Shown piece by piece: positions 52,739 through 60,234 of a DNA stretch of 64,000 nucleotides. The notes beneath the pieces are model-generated. The model saw only the letters and a list, made by a program, of their open reading frames with translations. It did no database searches and had not been told where the DNA came from. Numbering within the stretch: the first letter of the stretch is position 1; each line of letters begins with the position of its first letter. Origin of the DNA: JAJYUU01 sp963822955 (GTDB taxonomy: Bacteria; Actinomycetota; Actinomycetes; Streptosporangiales; Streptosporangiaceae); contig CAWGJS010000002.1 in assembly GCA_963822955.1 (NCBI GenBank), positions 1,674,001 to 1,738,000 on the forward strand, read 5' to 3'. A program made the translations under genes and the position numbers.

Positions 52739-54292
52739 ATGCCTGTAAGCCGTCGCCCGGACATCCTCATGGTGATCGCTGATCAGATGGTGCCGTCGGC
52801 GCTGCCGTTCCACGGCAACCCGGTGACGCAAACCCCGGCTATGTCGTGGCTCGCCGAGTCCGGGGTGGTGTTCGATGCAGCGTACACGGCCAGCCCGCTC
52901 TGCTCCCCTGGCCGGGCGTCGTTCATGACCGGCCTGCTGCCCTCGCGCAGCCATGTCTATGACAACGCAGCAGAGTTCACGTCTGACATTCCCACCTTCG
53001 CCCATTACCTGCGCAGCGCCGGCTACCGCACGGTGCTTTCCGGCAAGATGCATTTCTGCGGGCCGGATCAGCTGCACGGGTTCGAAGAACGGCTCACGAC
53101 CGACATCTATCCTGCGGACTACGGCTGGACACCGGACTGGGACCGCCCCCGCAGTCGCCCGGCCTGGTACCACGACATGGCCTCGGTCGTCGATGCCGGA
53201 CCGTGCGTGCGTTCGAATCAGCTGGACTTCGACGACGAGGTCGCCTTCGCAGCCGAGCGGTCGCTATTCGGCCACATCCGCTCAGGCGACGAGCGGCCGT
53301 TCTGTTACGTGGTCTCGTTCAGTCATCCGCACGACCCGTACACCATCCCGCGGAAATGGTGGGACCTGTATCGCGACGCCGATATCCCGATGCCCCGCAT
53401 CGGGCCCAACGAGGCCTCGCTCCACCCGCACGAGCGCCGGCTACGCGAAGTGTGCGCGATGAACGACGTTGAGGTCACTGCCGATCATGTGCGCGCGGCC
53501 CGGCGGGCCTATTACGGCGCCATCTCCTACGTCGACGACCATGTGTCCGCTCTGATCGGCCTGCTGCGCGAGACCGGTCGGCTCGACCATACGGTCGTCA
53601 TCCTCAGCAGCGACCACGGCGAGATGCTCGGTGAGCGCGGAGCCTGGTACAAGATGAGCTTCTACGAGGGTGCGGCGAGAGTGCCGCTCGTCGTCCGCGC
53701 TCCCGCGCTGATCCCGCCGGGGCGGGTGGCGGCCCCGGTATCGACAATGGACCTGCTGCCAACGCTCGTCGCCCTTGCGAACGACGGCGACCTGTCGGCC
53801 GTCGTCGGCCCGATTGACGGCCGGAGCCTGATGCCGCACCTGTCGGGCAGCCCGGATCGCGATGAGGTCGTGGCGGAATACCTGGCCGAGGGTGCGATCG
53901 CCCCGATCGTGATGATGCGCCGAGGCCGGCATAAGTTCATCCACTCACCGGCGGACCCTGACCAGCTTTTCGATCTCGCCGCCGACCCGGACGAACAATC
54001 CAACCTGGCCGACGATCCGGCTCCGGCTGAGCTGGTGGCGAGATTCAGGCAGGAGATCGCCGCGCGCTGGGACCTCAAGGCGCTGGAGCGTGAGGTCCGC
54101 CAGAGCCAGCAGCGCCGTCTCGCAGTCGGCAGGGCACTTGGCACCGGCGTACAGGCGCCGTGGGACTTCGCCCCGAGCTACGACGCGTCGCGTCGCTACA
54201 TCCGCAACCATATGGACCTCGCCGATCTTGAGGACATGGCCCGTTTCCCGCCTGTCTCACGCCAGCGCGCAGCCGCGGTCGGCGAGGACTGA
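52739..54292 (+). CDS. betC: Choline-sulfatase
   Basis: A 517-residue sulfatase. The maturation motif LCSPGRASFMTGLLPSR carries the Cys converted to formylglycine. DQMVPSALPFHG, YDNAAEFTSDIPTFAHYL, HGFEERLTTDIYPADYGW and SSDHGEMLGERG closely follow known BetC sequences. The C-terminal REVRQSQQRR-like helix and RYIRNHMDLADLEDMARFP are special to choline-sulfatases and help form their tetramer. The enzyme hydrolyses choline-O-sulfate to choline and sulfate in the cytosol. No formylglycine-generating enzyme is in the window. Its stop overlaps the next start by one base (TGATG). Confidence 0.9.
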   Translation: MPVSRRPDILMVIADQMVPSALPFHGNPVTQTPAMSWLAESGVVFDAAYTASPLCSPGRASFMTGLLPSRSHVYDNAAEFTSDIPTFAHYLRSAGYRTVLSGKMHFCGPDQLHGFEERLTTDIYPADYGWTPDWDRPRSRPAWYHDMASVVDAGPCVRSNQLDFDDEVAFAAERSLFGHIRSGDERPFCYVVSFSHPHDPYTIPRKWWDLYRDADIPMPRIGPNEASLHPHERRLREVCAMNDVEVTADHVRAARRAYYGAISYVDDHVSALIGLLRETGRLDHTVVILSSDHGEMLGERGAWYKMSFYEGAARVPLVVRAPALIPPGRVAAPVSTMDLLPTLVALANDGDLSAVVGPIDGRSLMPHLSGSPDRDEVVAEYLAEGAIAPIVMMRRGRHKFIHSPADPDQLFDLAADPDEQSNLADDPAPAELVARFRQEIAARWDLKALEREVRQSQQRRLAVGRALGTGVQAPWDFAPSYDASRRYIRNHMDLADLEDMARFPPVSRQRAAAVGED

Positions 54293-54819
54293 TGGCCGCC
54301 GACGTCAGCCGGGGCAGCAGCGGCCTCGCGTGGAAACCGGGAGGATCGATCCCAGCTCCGCTGCAGATCCATGCGGCCACCGTTGTGCCGGAGTGGGTCG
54401 ATTACAACGGTCACCTGAGTGAGTGGGCGTACCTCCTGGTCTTCGGCGATAACGCGGATGCCCTCTTCCGGTTCATCGGCATAGACGACGCATACCGCGC
54501 CACCGGGCGATCGCTGTATACAGCCGAGACCCACCTGCGCCATCTGCGTGAGGTCAAGATCGGCCAGCAGCTCGTTCTCACCCTGGCTGTTCTCGGCCAT
54601 GATTCCAAGCGACTGCATATCCTGCACGAGATGCGCGTCGACGGCATCGGCGTCGTCGCGACTGCTGAGCAGCTACTACTGCACGTGAACTCTGCACTGG
54701 GCCGGGTCGCGCCGTTCGGCAGTGAGATCGCGGACAGGCTGAGGCAGATAGCGACCGCCCATGCCCCGCTGGGCATGCCCGGTTACGCCGGCCGGTGCCT
54801 GCGGATCCCGGAGCGCTGA
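54292..54819 (+). CDS. Hotdog thioesterase, probable betainyl-CoA thioesterase (copy 1)
   Basis: A 175-residue hotdog-fold protein. VVPEWVDYNGHLSEWAYLLV near residue 30 contains the Asp of the 4-hydroxybenzoyl-CoA thioesterase type. SLYTAETHLRHLREVKIGQQL and the H-x-SKRLHILHEM strand follow. This pattern is shared with the thioesterase domain fused to some L-carnitine dehydrogenases, which frees glycine betaine from betainyl-CoA. It has a variable 20-residue N-terminal extension. It is translationally coupled to betC and lies 4 bp before the acyl-CoA dehydrogenase gene. Confidence 0.82.
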   Translation: MAADVSRGSSGLAWKPGGSIPAPLQIHAATVVPEWVDYNGHLSEWAYLLVFGDNADALFRFIGIDDAYRATGRSLYTAETHLRHLREVKIGQQLVLTLAVLGHDSKRLHILHEMRVDGIGVVATAEQLLLHVNSALGRVAPFGSEIADRLRQIATAHAPLGMPGYAGRCLRIPER

Positions 54820-54823
54820 GCCG

Positions 54824-55984
54824 ATGGACTTCGAACCTAGCCCGGAGCAGCGCCTCATGGTCGCTACTGTCCGCGACTTCGTCACCCGTGAGCTGTATCC
54901 GCACGAGGCGGACGTCGAGCGGCTGGACGAGGTTCCCTCGGACCTCGCCAGGAGCATCAGGGAAAAGGCGATCACGGCGGGCCTGTACGCCGCGAACATG
55001 CCGGCCGAGCTCGGCGGCGGCGGGCTGGATGCGGTCTCGCTGGTGCTGGTCGAGCGAGAACTCGGCCGGGCCAGCTATGCGCTCCAGATGCTGGTCGAGC
55101 GGCCGAGCAACATCTTGCGGGCCTGCACCGGCGAGCAGCGCGAGCGGTACCTGCTGCCGGCCATTCGCGGTGAGCGGCATGACTGCGTCGCGATGACAGA
55201 ACCGGCCGCCGGGTCCGACGTGCGCTCGATGACGACCACGGCCCGGCGCGATGGCGACGACTATGTCATCAACGGGACCAAGCACTTCATCAGCCACGCG
55301 GACGTAGCCGATTTTGTCATCCTGTTCGCGGTCACCGGAGCGGAGCATACCCAGCGGGGCGCACGCAACCTCGTCACCGCGCTGCTGGTGGATAGCGACG
55401 CACCCGGCCTTCGCATCAGCCGCGGACCGCATTGCGTCTCGAATCGCGGCTACCACCAGTGCGAGCTGAACTTCACCGACTGCCGGGTGCCCGCGGCCGC
55501 CCGGCTCGGCGAGGAGAACCGCGGCCTGGAGCTGATGAGCCAGTGGCTGGGCGCAAGCCGGCTGACAGTTGCCGCTACCAGCACCGGCCGTGCCGGGCGG
55601 GTGCTGGAAGCGGCGACCGAATGGGCCGCTCAGCGACAGCAATTCGGCCAGCCGATCGGCAGGTTCCAGGGCATCGGGTTCCAGCTTGCCGACATGGCAA
55701 CGGAGCTGGCAGCTGCGGAGTTGCTGACACTGCGCGCCGCCGCCCGCCTGGATGCGGGTCTGATGACCGACGCCGACGCGGCCATGGCGAAGGTGTTCGC
55801 GTCCGAGATGCTCGGCCGGATGACCGACGCGGCCGTGCAGATTTTCGGCGGCATGGGCCTGATGAGCGAGCTGCCGTTGGAACGGTGGTGGCGGGATGCG
55901 CGAGTGGAGCGAATCTGGGACGGCACCAGCGAGATACAGCGGCATATCATCGCGCGGTCGCTGCTTCGACCGCACGAGGGCTGA
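54824..55984 (+). CDS. Acyl-CoA dehydrogenase, candidate gamma-butyrobetainyl-CoA dehydrogenase
   Basis: A 386-residue flavoprotein with the normal three-domain plan. MTEPAAGSDVRSM is the FAD/substrate motif near residue 125, then INGTKHFISHADVADFVI, then QRQQFGQPIGRFQGI and QIFGGMGLMSE. Close to the C-terminus the usual catalytic Glu of the YEGTSEIQR motif is Asp (WDGTSEIQR). The same change is known in ACAD10/11-type enzymes, and E. coli CaiA also departs at this site. With a CaiD-like hydratase next door, oxidation of gamma-butyrobetainyl-CoA to crotonobetainyl-CoA is the best guess. ATG 54824 is the start. Confidence 0.82.
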   Translation: MDFEPSPEQRLMVATVRDFVTRELYPHEADVERLDEVPSDLARSIREKAITAGLYAANMPAELGGGGLDAVSLVLVERELGRASYALQMLVERPSNILRACTGEQRERYLLPAIRGERHDCVAMTEPAAGSDVRSMTTTARRDGDDYVINGTKHFISHADVADFVILFAVTGAEHTQRGARNLVTALLVDSDAPGLRISRGPHCVSNRGYHQCELNFTDCRVPAAARLGEENRGLELMSQWLGASRLTVAATSTGRAGRVLEAATEWAAQRQQFGQPIGRFQGIGFQLADMATELAAAELLTLRAAARLDAGLMTDADAAMAKVFASEMLGRMTDAAVQIFGGMGLMSELPLERWWRDARVERIWDGTSEIQRHIIARSLLRPHEG

Positions 55985-55985
55985 C

Positions 55986-56792
55986 ATGCCCGCCGCCAGC
56001 GCCACCGGCTCGGAGCCGGTCCGCACCGAGGTGTCCGGGCAGACCCTGCTGATTACCCTGGACCGGCCGCCGGCGAACGCCGTCGACGTGGCTACCAGCC
56101 ATGCGCTGTTTGCTGCGTTCGACCGGCTGCGCCGCGATCCGGCCCTGCGGGTCGGCGTGCTGACTGGAGCGGGAGAGCGCTTTTTCTGTGCCGGCTGGGA
56201 CCTCAAAGCGGCGGCCGCCGGAGAAAGCGCCGAGGCCGATCACGGTCCGGGCGGGTTCGCGGGGCTGACAGAGTTCGCGGATATCGGCAAGCCGGTGATC
56301 GCAGCCGTCAATGGACTAGCGCTCGGTGGCGGATTCGAGCTGATGCTCGCCGCGGACCTGGCAGTGGCCGCTGATCACGCTGAGTTCGCCCTGACCGAGG
56401 TAACGCTCGGCCTAGTTGCCGATGCCGGCGGGGTACTGCGCCTGCCTGCCCGGCTGCCGCGGCCCATCGCGGCGGAGTACTTGCTGACGGGACGCCGTGT
56501 GAACGCGGCCGAGGCGGCGGCCTGGGGCCTGGTTAACCAGGTGGTGCCCGCAGCCGGCTTGCTGTCGGCCGCCGCTGAGCTAGCCGAGGCGATCTGCGCG
56601 GCCGCGCCGCTGGCGGTGGCCGCCGTGCTAGAGATCCTGCGAGCGACCGAGGCAAGCGATATCCGCCGCGGCTTTGACATCCTGCGAACCGCTGACCTTC
56701 CCGATTACCGGGCGATGCTCGCCTCGGAAGACGCGCGCGAGGGTGCGCAGGCATTCGCAGCGCGCCGGAAGCCAGTCTGGCGCGGCCGGTGA
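55986..56792 (+). CDS. caiD: Carnitinyl-CoA dehydratase (crotonobetainyl-CoA hydratase), CaiD-like
   Basis: A 268-residue crotonase. It shares with E. coli CaiD the segments CAGWDLKAAAAGE, HGPGGFAGLTEF, KPVIAAVNG and the C-terminal SEDAREGAQAFAARRKPVWRGR in close register, beyond ordinary enoyl-CoA hydratase similarity. Both catalytic glutamates are kept (GGGFEL and the TEVTLG loop). CaiD interconverts crotonobetainyl-CoA and L-carnitinyl-CoA. The CoA transferase (CaiB) and ligase (CaiC) that would feed it are not in the window. It starts 1 bp after the dehydrogenase stop; its end overlaps the next start by 4 bp (GTGA). Confidence 0.85.
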   Translation: MPAASATGSEPVRTEVSGQTLLITLDRPPANAVDVATSHALFAAFDRLRRDPALRVGVLTGAGERFFCAGWDLKAAAAGESAEADHGPGGFAGLTEFADIGKPVIAAVNGLALGGGFELMLAADLAVAADHAEFALTEVTLGLVADAGGVLRLPARLPRPIAAEYLLTGRRVNAAEAAAWGLVNQVVPAAGLLSAAAELAEAICAAAPLAVAAVLEILRATEASDIRRGFDILRTADLPDYRAMLASEDAREGAQAFAARRKPVWRGR

Positions 56793-57271
56793 GCGCCGCA
56801 CCCGAACTGCAGACCGGCGGACGCGTCGTTCCGGCCGACTGGATTGACTACAACGGCCACATGATGGATGCCTACTACTCAGTGGCGTTCACCGAGGCGA
56901 CCGAGATGCTGCTGGATCACATTGGCCTGGGTGCCGCCTACCGGGCGCGGACAGGCAGCGGTATCTACACCGTCGAGAGCCATGTCTGCTTCCGCGCCAG
57001 CGTCCGGGCCGGGGAGCAGCTGCGATACACCTCCCGCCTGCTCGGCTGCGATGCCAAGCGGTTGCACGTCTTTCACCAGATCCTGCTGGCCTCCGGCACA
57101 GAGGCGGCCACCAGCGAACTCATGTTCCTCCATGTCGACTTGGCCACCGAGCGAGTGTCCGCCATCCCTCCCGAGCAGCTGGCAGCTGTCAGTGCGCTCG
57201 CAGGACAGCACGCGATGCTTCCGCTGCCAGCGGCAGCGGGCCGCGCTATCACGATGCGAAGGCCCGGCTGA
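56789..57271 (+). CDS. Hotdog thioesterase, probable betainyl-CoA/carnitinyl-CoA thioesterase (copy 2)
   Basis: A 160-residue paralogue of the thioesterase at 54292. VVPADWIDYNGHMMDAYYSV near residue 14 is the same motif. GIYTVESHVCFRASVRAGEQL, LGCDAKRLHVFHQIL and ATSELMFLHVDL complete the hotdog fold. Two such proteins in one operon suggest different acyl-CoA substrates, for instance betainyl-CoA for one and carnitinyl-CoA or crotonobetainyl-CoA for the other (inference). The GTG start overlaps the caiD-like stop. It ends the cluster. Confidence 0.82.
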   Translation: MSAAPELQTGGRVVPADWIDYNGHMMDAYYSVAFTEATEMLLDHIGLGAAYRARTGSGIYTVESHVCFRASVRAGEQLRYTSRLLGCDAKRLHVFHQILLASGTEAATSELMFLHVDLATERVSAIPPEQLAAVSALAGQHAMLPLPAAAGRAITMRRPG

Positions 57272-57280
57272 TCAGGGCAT

Positions 57281-57327
57281 CCCCGTGGGGTTTAGGTTTC
57301 CGCGGGGTTGTTGGGGGGTGTCCCCCC
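57281..57327. terminator. GC-rich hairpins between converging transcription units
   Basis: CCCC-GT-GGGG at 57281-57290 is followed by TTTAGGTTT. A second perfect hairpin GGGGGG-TGT-CCCCCC lies at 57313-57327. Together they lie just beyond the last gene of the cluster and cover the end of the convergent MTHFR-like gene, as expected for a two-way terminator. Confidence 0.45.
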
Positions 57328-57555
57328 GACTGTGCGCTGCAGCAGCTCCTGCCGCCATTGCTCAGTCTGCTCGACCTGGTTGAAGGTGAAGATGTGCAAT
57401 CCGTCAACGCCTGCATCCGCAGCCGTCAGCGCAGAGCTCACATCGCCAAGCAGACGCTCTGGGCTGTAGGCGCCAGGGGCCCCCAGGCGCACGAACCACT
57501 CGCCATGGCGGGCCATGAAGCGTGAGGACTCAGCAACGCCTGCCTTGGCTGCCAT
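57292..57555 (-). CDS. C-terminal part of a methylenetetrahydrofolate reductase-like protein (frameshifted)
   Basis: An 87-residue frame with MAAKAGVAESSRFMARHGEW and VDGLHIFTFNQVEQTEQW, the closing beta-alpha units of the MetF barrel. It continues the next entry in another frame. At 57586 one extra base (T on the plus strand) separates them; without it the protein reads through as GLAGPIERTRLLKMAAKAG. The tail after WRQELLQ is variable and overlaps the hairpins. Not an independent gene. Confidence 0.7.
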   Translation of the reverse strand: MAAKAGVAESSRFMARHGEWFVRLGAPGAYSPERLLGDVSSALTAADAGVDGLHIFTFNQVEQTEQWRQELLQRTVGGTPPNNPAET

Positions 57556-58168
57556 CTTCAGCAGCCTGGTCCGCTCGATCGGGCCTGGCCAAGCCGACGA
57601 AGAGCGGCAACGTGACGCCCCTGGCCCTGATCCTCCTGACCCACTGGCGCAGTGTTCGCTGATCGAAGCAGAGGTTGCTCACCAGGTAGGTGGCGTACTG
57701 CCGCTTGTCCCACATTGCCTGGATAGTGACATCATCGCCGATGACCGGATGGCTTTGCGGGTAGCCCGTGACGCCGACATTCGGGAACGGGCGGCCCATC
57801 TCATCTAGCTCCTGCAGCAAGTCGAGCGCGCTGCTGAACGGCCCAGCGGGCGGGTCAGCATCCCCGGCGGGCACGAAGACGTCAGTGATGCCGGCAGCCC
57901 GCAGCCGGTCGACGATGTCGTTCAGGTGCGCCCGGTCCCTGACCAGCCGGGCCGACAGATGCGGAACGGCGCAGTACCCATGCGCAGCGAGCCGGCCCGC
58001 CAGCTCAAGCGTCGGCTCAAGGCCCTTGACCGGCGAGGCAGTGACGGTGACGACCACGTCGCGCGGCACCCACTCAAGCACGGACTGCTCGGTGCTGGCA
58101 GTCGGCAGCACCTCGTATCGCGGATGGGCAAGGAGCAATGCCGCTTTGCGCAGCGCGCCGCGGCTCAT
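57530..58168 (-). CDS. Methylenetetrahydrofolate reductase-like protein, N-terminal part (frameshifted)
   Basis: A 212-residue frame of which the first 190 residues resemble MetF-type reductases: VVVTVTASPVKGLEPTLELA, YCAVPHLSARLVRD, VFVPAGDADPPAGPF and VGVTGYPQSHPVI. The family reduces methylene-THF to methyl-THF with a flavin. After LPLFVGLA the frame is lost; the last 20 residues are out of frame. Joined with the next frame it would make about 290 residues, a full MetF. It converges on the quaternary-ammonium cluster, which would generate one-carbon units downstream of glycine betaine, so a link is possible but not shown. Confidence 0.75.
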   Translation of the reverse strand: MSRGALRKAALLLAHPRYEVLPTASTEQSVLEWVPRDVVVTVTASPVKGLEPTLELAGRLAAHGYCAVPHLSARLVRDRAHLNDIVDRLRAAGITDVFVPAGDADPPAGPFSSALDLLQELDEMGRPFPNVGVTGYPQSHPVIGDDVTIQAMWDKRQYATYLVSNLCFDQRTLRQWVRRIRARGVTLPLFVGLARPDRADQAAEDGSQGRRC

Positions 58169-58281
58169 GAGACTCCGCGCGATCTTGCACCTCCTCTAGC
58201 GACCTTGCCCCACATCCAAGCATGCCGGCCCTGCGGAAGTTAGACCCGATTGGCGCCATCTTCGCAGCGCAAGGAAATCGG

Positions 58282-59061
58282 TCATACTTCCGGGAACGAC
58301 GGAGCCCTGTCGAGCTCGATCCCGAAGTGCTCGCGATAGGCGGCGAGCAGGGCCGTGTCGTCGGCCAGCCGTTCCTCCGCACGTTCCCCGCCTGTTGTCC
58401 TGATCATGGTGCGGCCGCTGATCGAGACGCGGCCGTCACCGGTGAGCCGAGAGCAGATGGTGCTCTGGGTGAAATGCGAGGATGGCGAGGTTTGCTGGTA
58501 CCAGCAGGTCGGCCCGAAGTCGTCCAGCAGCCGAGGCCGCGTCTCGATCCGGTACTGCGGCGTGCCGTCTCGCAGCACGTCCACGTCGCCGTCGCCGGCA
58601 TCGGCCAGCCGGAACGTTCCAGCCGGATCATCCTGATCAGCCCGGCTGTCCAGCGCCAGCGGATAGCTGCTGTGGCTGCCGAAGCCCACGTCTGCGAGCC
58701 ATGGGCCGCTGCCGTCCGTCGCGAGCACGATCAGAGCCAGATGGTCGAACGGCGGCCCGAGGCGGCCGTCACCGTAGACGCGCGCGGCCACCCGCGTCAC
58801 CCGAGCTCCGAGCGCTTCAAGCAGCAGGGCGAACAGCCCGTTGAGCTCGTAGCAGAAGCCGCCGCGGCGGCGCCGGATGATCTTGTCGACCAGATCCTCC
58901 TCGGTCAGCGAGATCGCCTCCGGCAGGTGGATGCTCAGGTTCTCGAACGGCACCGCCATCTGATGGCTACGGTGCAGGGCGCGCAATCCGGCCGCGTCGG
59001 CTCCAGCCGGGATCGCCGCACCCATCCGGGCCAGGTAAGCCTCAGCAGTCTGGGTATCCAC
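58282..59061 (-). CDS. nat: Arylamine N-acetyltransferase
   Basis: A 259-residue protein. The catalytic triad is visible as Cys in RRGGFCYELNGLF near residue 67, His in PFDHLALIV near 103 and Asp in WLADVGFGSHS near 120. MAVPFENLSIHL is the N-terminal signature. NATs transfer acetyl (or propionyl) from CoA to arylamines and hydrazines. GTG 59061 is chosen because GGAGAG precedes it and it leaves a 16-bp spacer after the upstream gene; the longer frame would overlap that gene. The two are probably co-transcribed. Confidence 0.9.
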   Translation of the reverse strand: MDTQTAEAYLARMGAAIPAGADAAGLRALHRSHQMAVPFENLSIHLPEAISLTEEDLVDKIIRRRRGGFCYELNGLFALLLEALGARVTRVAARVYGDGRLGPPFDHLALIVLATDGSGPWLADVGFGSHSSYPLALDSRADQDDPAGTFRLADAGDGDVDVLRDGTPQYRIETRPRLLDDFGPTCWYQQTSPSSHFTQSTICSRLTGDGRVSISGRTMIRTTGGERAEERLADDTALLAAYREHFGIELDRAPSFPEV

Positions 59062-59077
59062 CAGTGCTCTCCAGTTG

Positions 59078-59578
59078 TCAGGCAGAGCCGGGTCCCATCC
59101 GGCCGATCGCCGCCGGATCGAGCCGCTGCGCACGGACCGTGACGATCACGCGCTGCACGGCGAGGCTCACTGCCAGGTAGAGCACGACCGTAGCGCCACC
59201 AAGGTTGCCGATGTCCGTGTGCTGGCCAATCAGGTAGTCGTAGCCCAGATGCGCCCCGAGTGCTACTACCCAGAGCGCGGCCGTCAGCAGGTTCCCCTGC
59301 GACCAGGGCTGGCCGTTCTGCATCCAGATCCTGACCGTGGCAGCCCGTGCCGCGCCGAACACCCCGGCCAGGATCAGGCTGCCGGCCAGCGCGATCACCG
59401 CTGTCGATCCGGCGTGCAGGCCCTGCATGTACTGCACTGCCTCGACCAGGCCGATGACCACGAGAATCAGCAGGATCCGCTGGTTAGACCGCACCGGCCT
59501 GGCCACCAGCTGCCGGTAGATGAGCCCGCCGAGAATGACCACGCCGATAACGAGGTAGGACAGCGCCTGGCTGGACAT
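59078..59578 (-). CDS. Membrane protein, DUF1453/CcdC-like
   Basis: A 166-residue protein with five predicted helices at about 5-22, 33-50, 58-78, 98-115 and 125-145. The basic loop RPVRSNQRIL after the first helix and the RAATVRIWMQNGQPWSQG element resemble small CcdC/DUF1453 proteins. Their function is unknown. It lies directly upstream of the nat gene in the same direction. Confidence 0.6.
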   Translation of the reverse strand: MSSQALSYLVIGVVILGGLIYRQLVARPVRSNQRILLILVVIGLVEAVQYMQGLHAGSTAVIALAGSLILAGVFGAARAATVRIWMQNGQPWSQGNLLTAALWVVALGAHLGYDYLIGQHTDIGNLGGATVVLYLAVSLAVQRVIVTVRAQRLDPAAIGRMGPGSA

Positions 59579-59800
59579 ATATCCCCTGTCAGCTGCCCCC
59601 GCGGGAGCCCGGTAGCCCGGCGGTTACTGGCGGGGCAGCTCTGGGTTCAGGCTAGCGGCCGGGCCGCACCAGCGGCCGTGTCCGGCGTCCGGACCTGACC
59701 GTGACAGATGTCATGCATCGGCATCACCCTGTCACGGCCGACCGTGACCTGCTTGTTATCTTGGCCCAGGGAAATCCGGGGGACAGATCGGAGGTGTTCG

Positions 59801-60208
59801 ATGGGCCTGCCTGTGCGGCAACGCCGGGTGCTTGAGCACATCGAAAGTACGCTGCGGGGGTCAGACCCAAAGCTTGCGGCTCTCTACGCGATGTTCGCCC
59901 GGCTAAACCGGGACGAAGAGATGCCCAGGATCGAGCAATTGCGGCATAGTGCGCTCGTGCTTCTGATCCGGGTCCGCCTCGGCCTGGGTGCACTGCCCGG
60001 TCGGCTGCGCTTTCGTTTCATTGCCCGGCAGCCCGCGATGTTGTTCTTCCCGCTCGCGATCGCCCTGACGGTGGTAGCGATCGTCTTCGCGGTCCGGTCC
60101 AGCTCTGGCGACTCCTGCGCGCCGACACGGACAGTCGGAGCCGCGAACGTTGCCAAGCCCAAGCTGTGCAAGACATACAGCATGAACCGGATGTATTTCG
60201 GCCGTTAA
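59801..60208 (+). CDS. DUF3040 domain protein
   Basis: A 135-residue protein. VLEHIESTLRGSDPKLAALY at the N-terminus is the DUF3040 signature, followed by FARLNRDEEMP. A membrane helix lies at about 80-100 (FFPLAIALTVVAIVFAV), then a short external tail with two Cys (DSCAP, KLCKTY). DUF3040 proteins are small actinobacterial membrane proteins of unknown role. ATG 59801 is supported by GGAGGTG upstream. Confidence 0.8.
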   Translation: MGLPVRQRRVLEHIESTLRGSDPKLAALYAMFARLNRDEEMPRIEQLRHSALVLLIRVRLGLGALPGRLRFRFIARQPAMLFFPLAIALTVVAIVFAVRSSSGDSCAPTRTVGAANVAKPKLCKTYSMNRMYFGR

Positions 60209-60234
60209 GTTTGCCCGGCTGCCGCTCGCTGCGA

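Noticed and set aside
51482..53173. A 563-codon open frame on the minus strand
   Set aside because: It is antisense to the fused ATPase and betC, both of which carry full sets of motifs.
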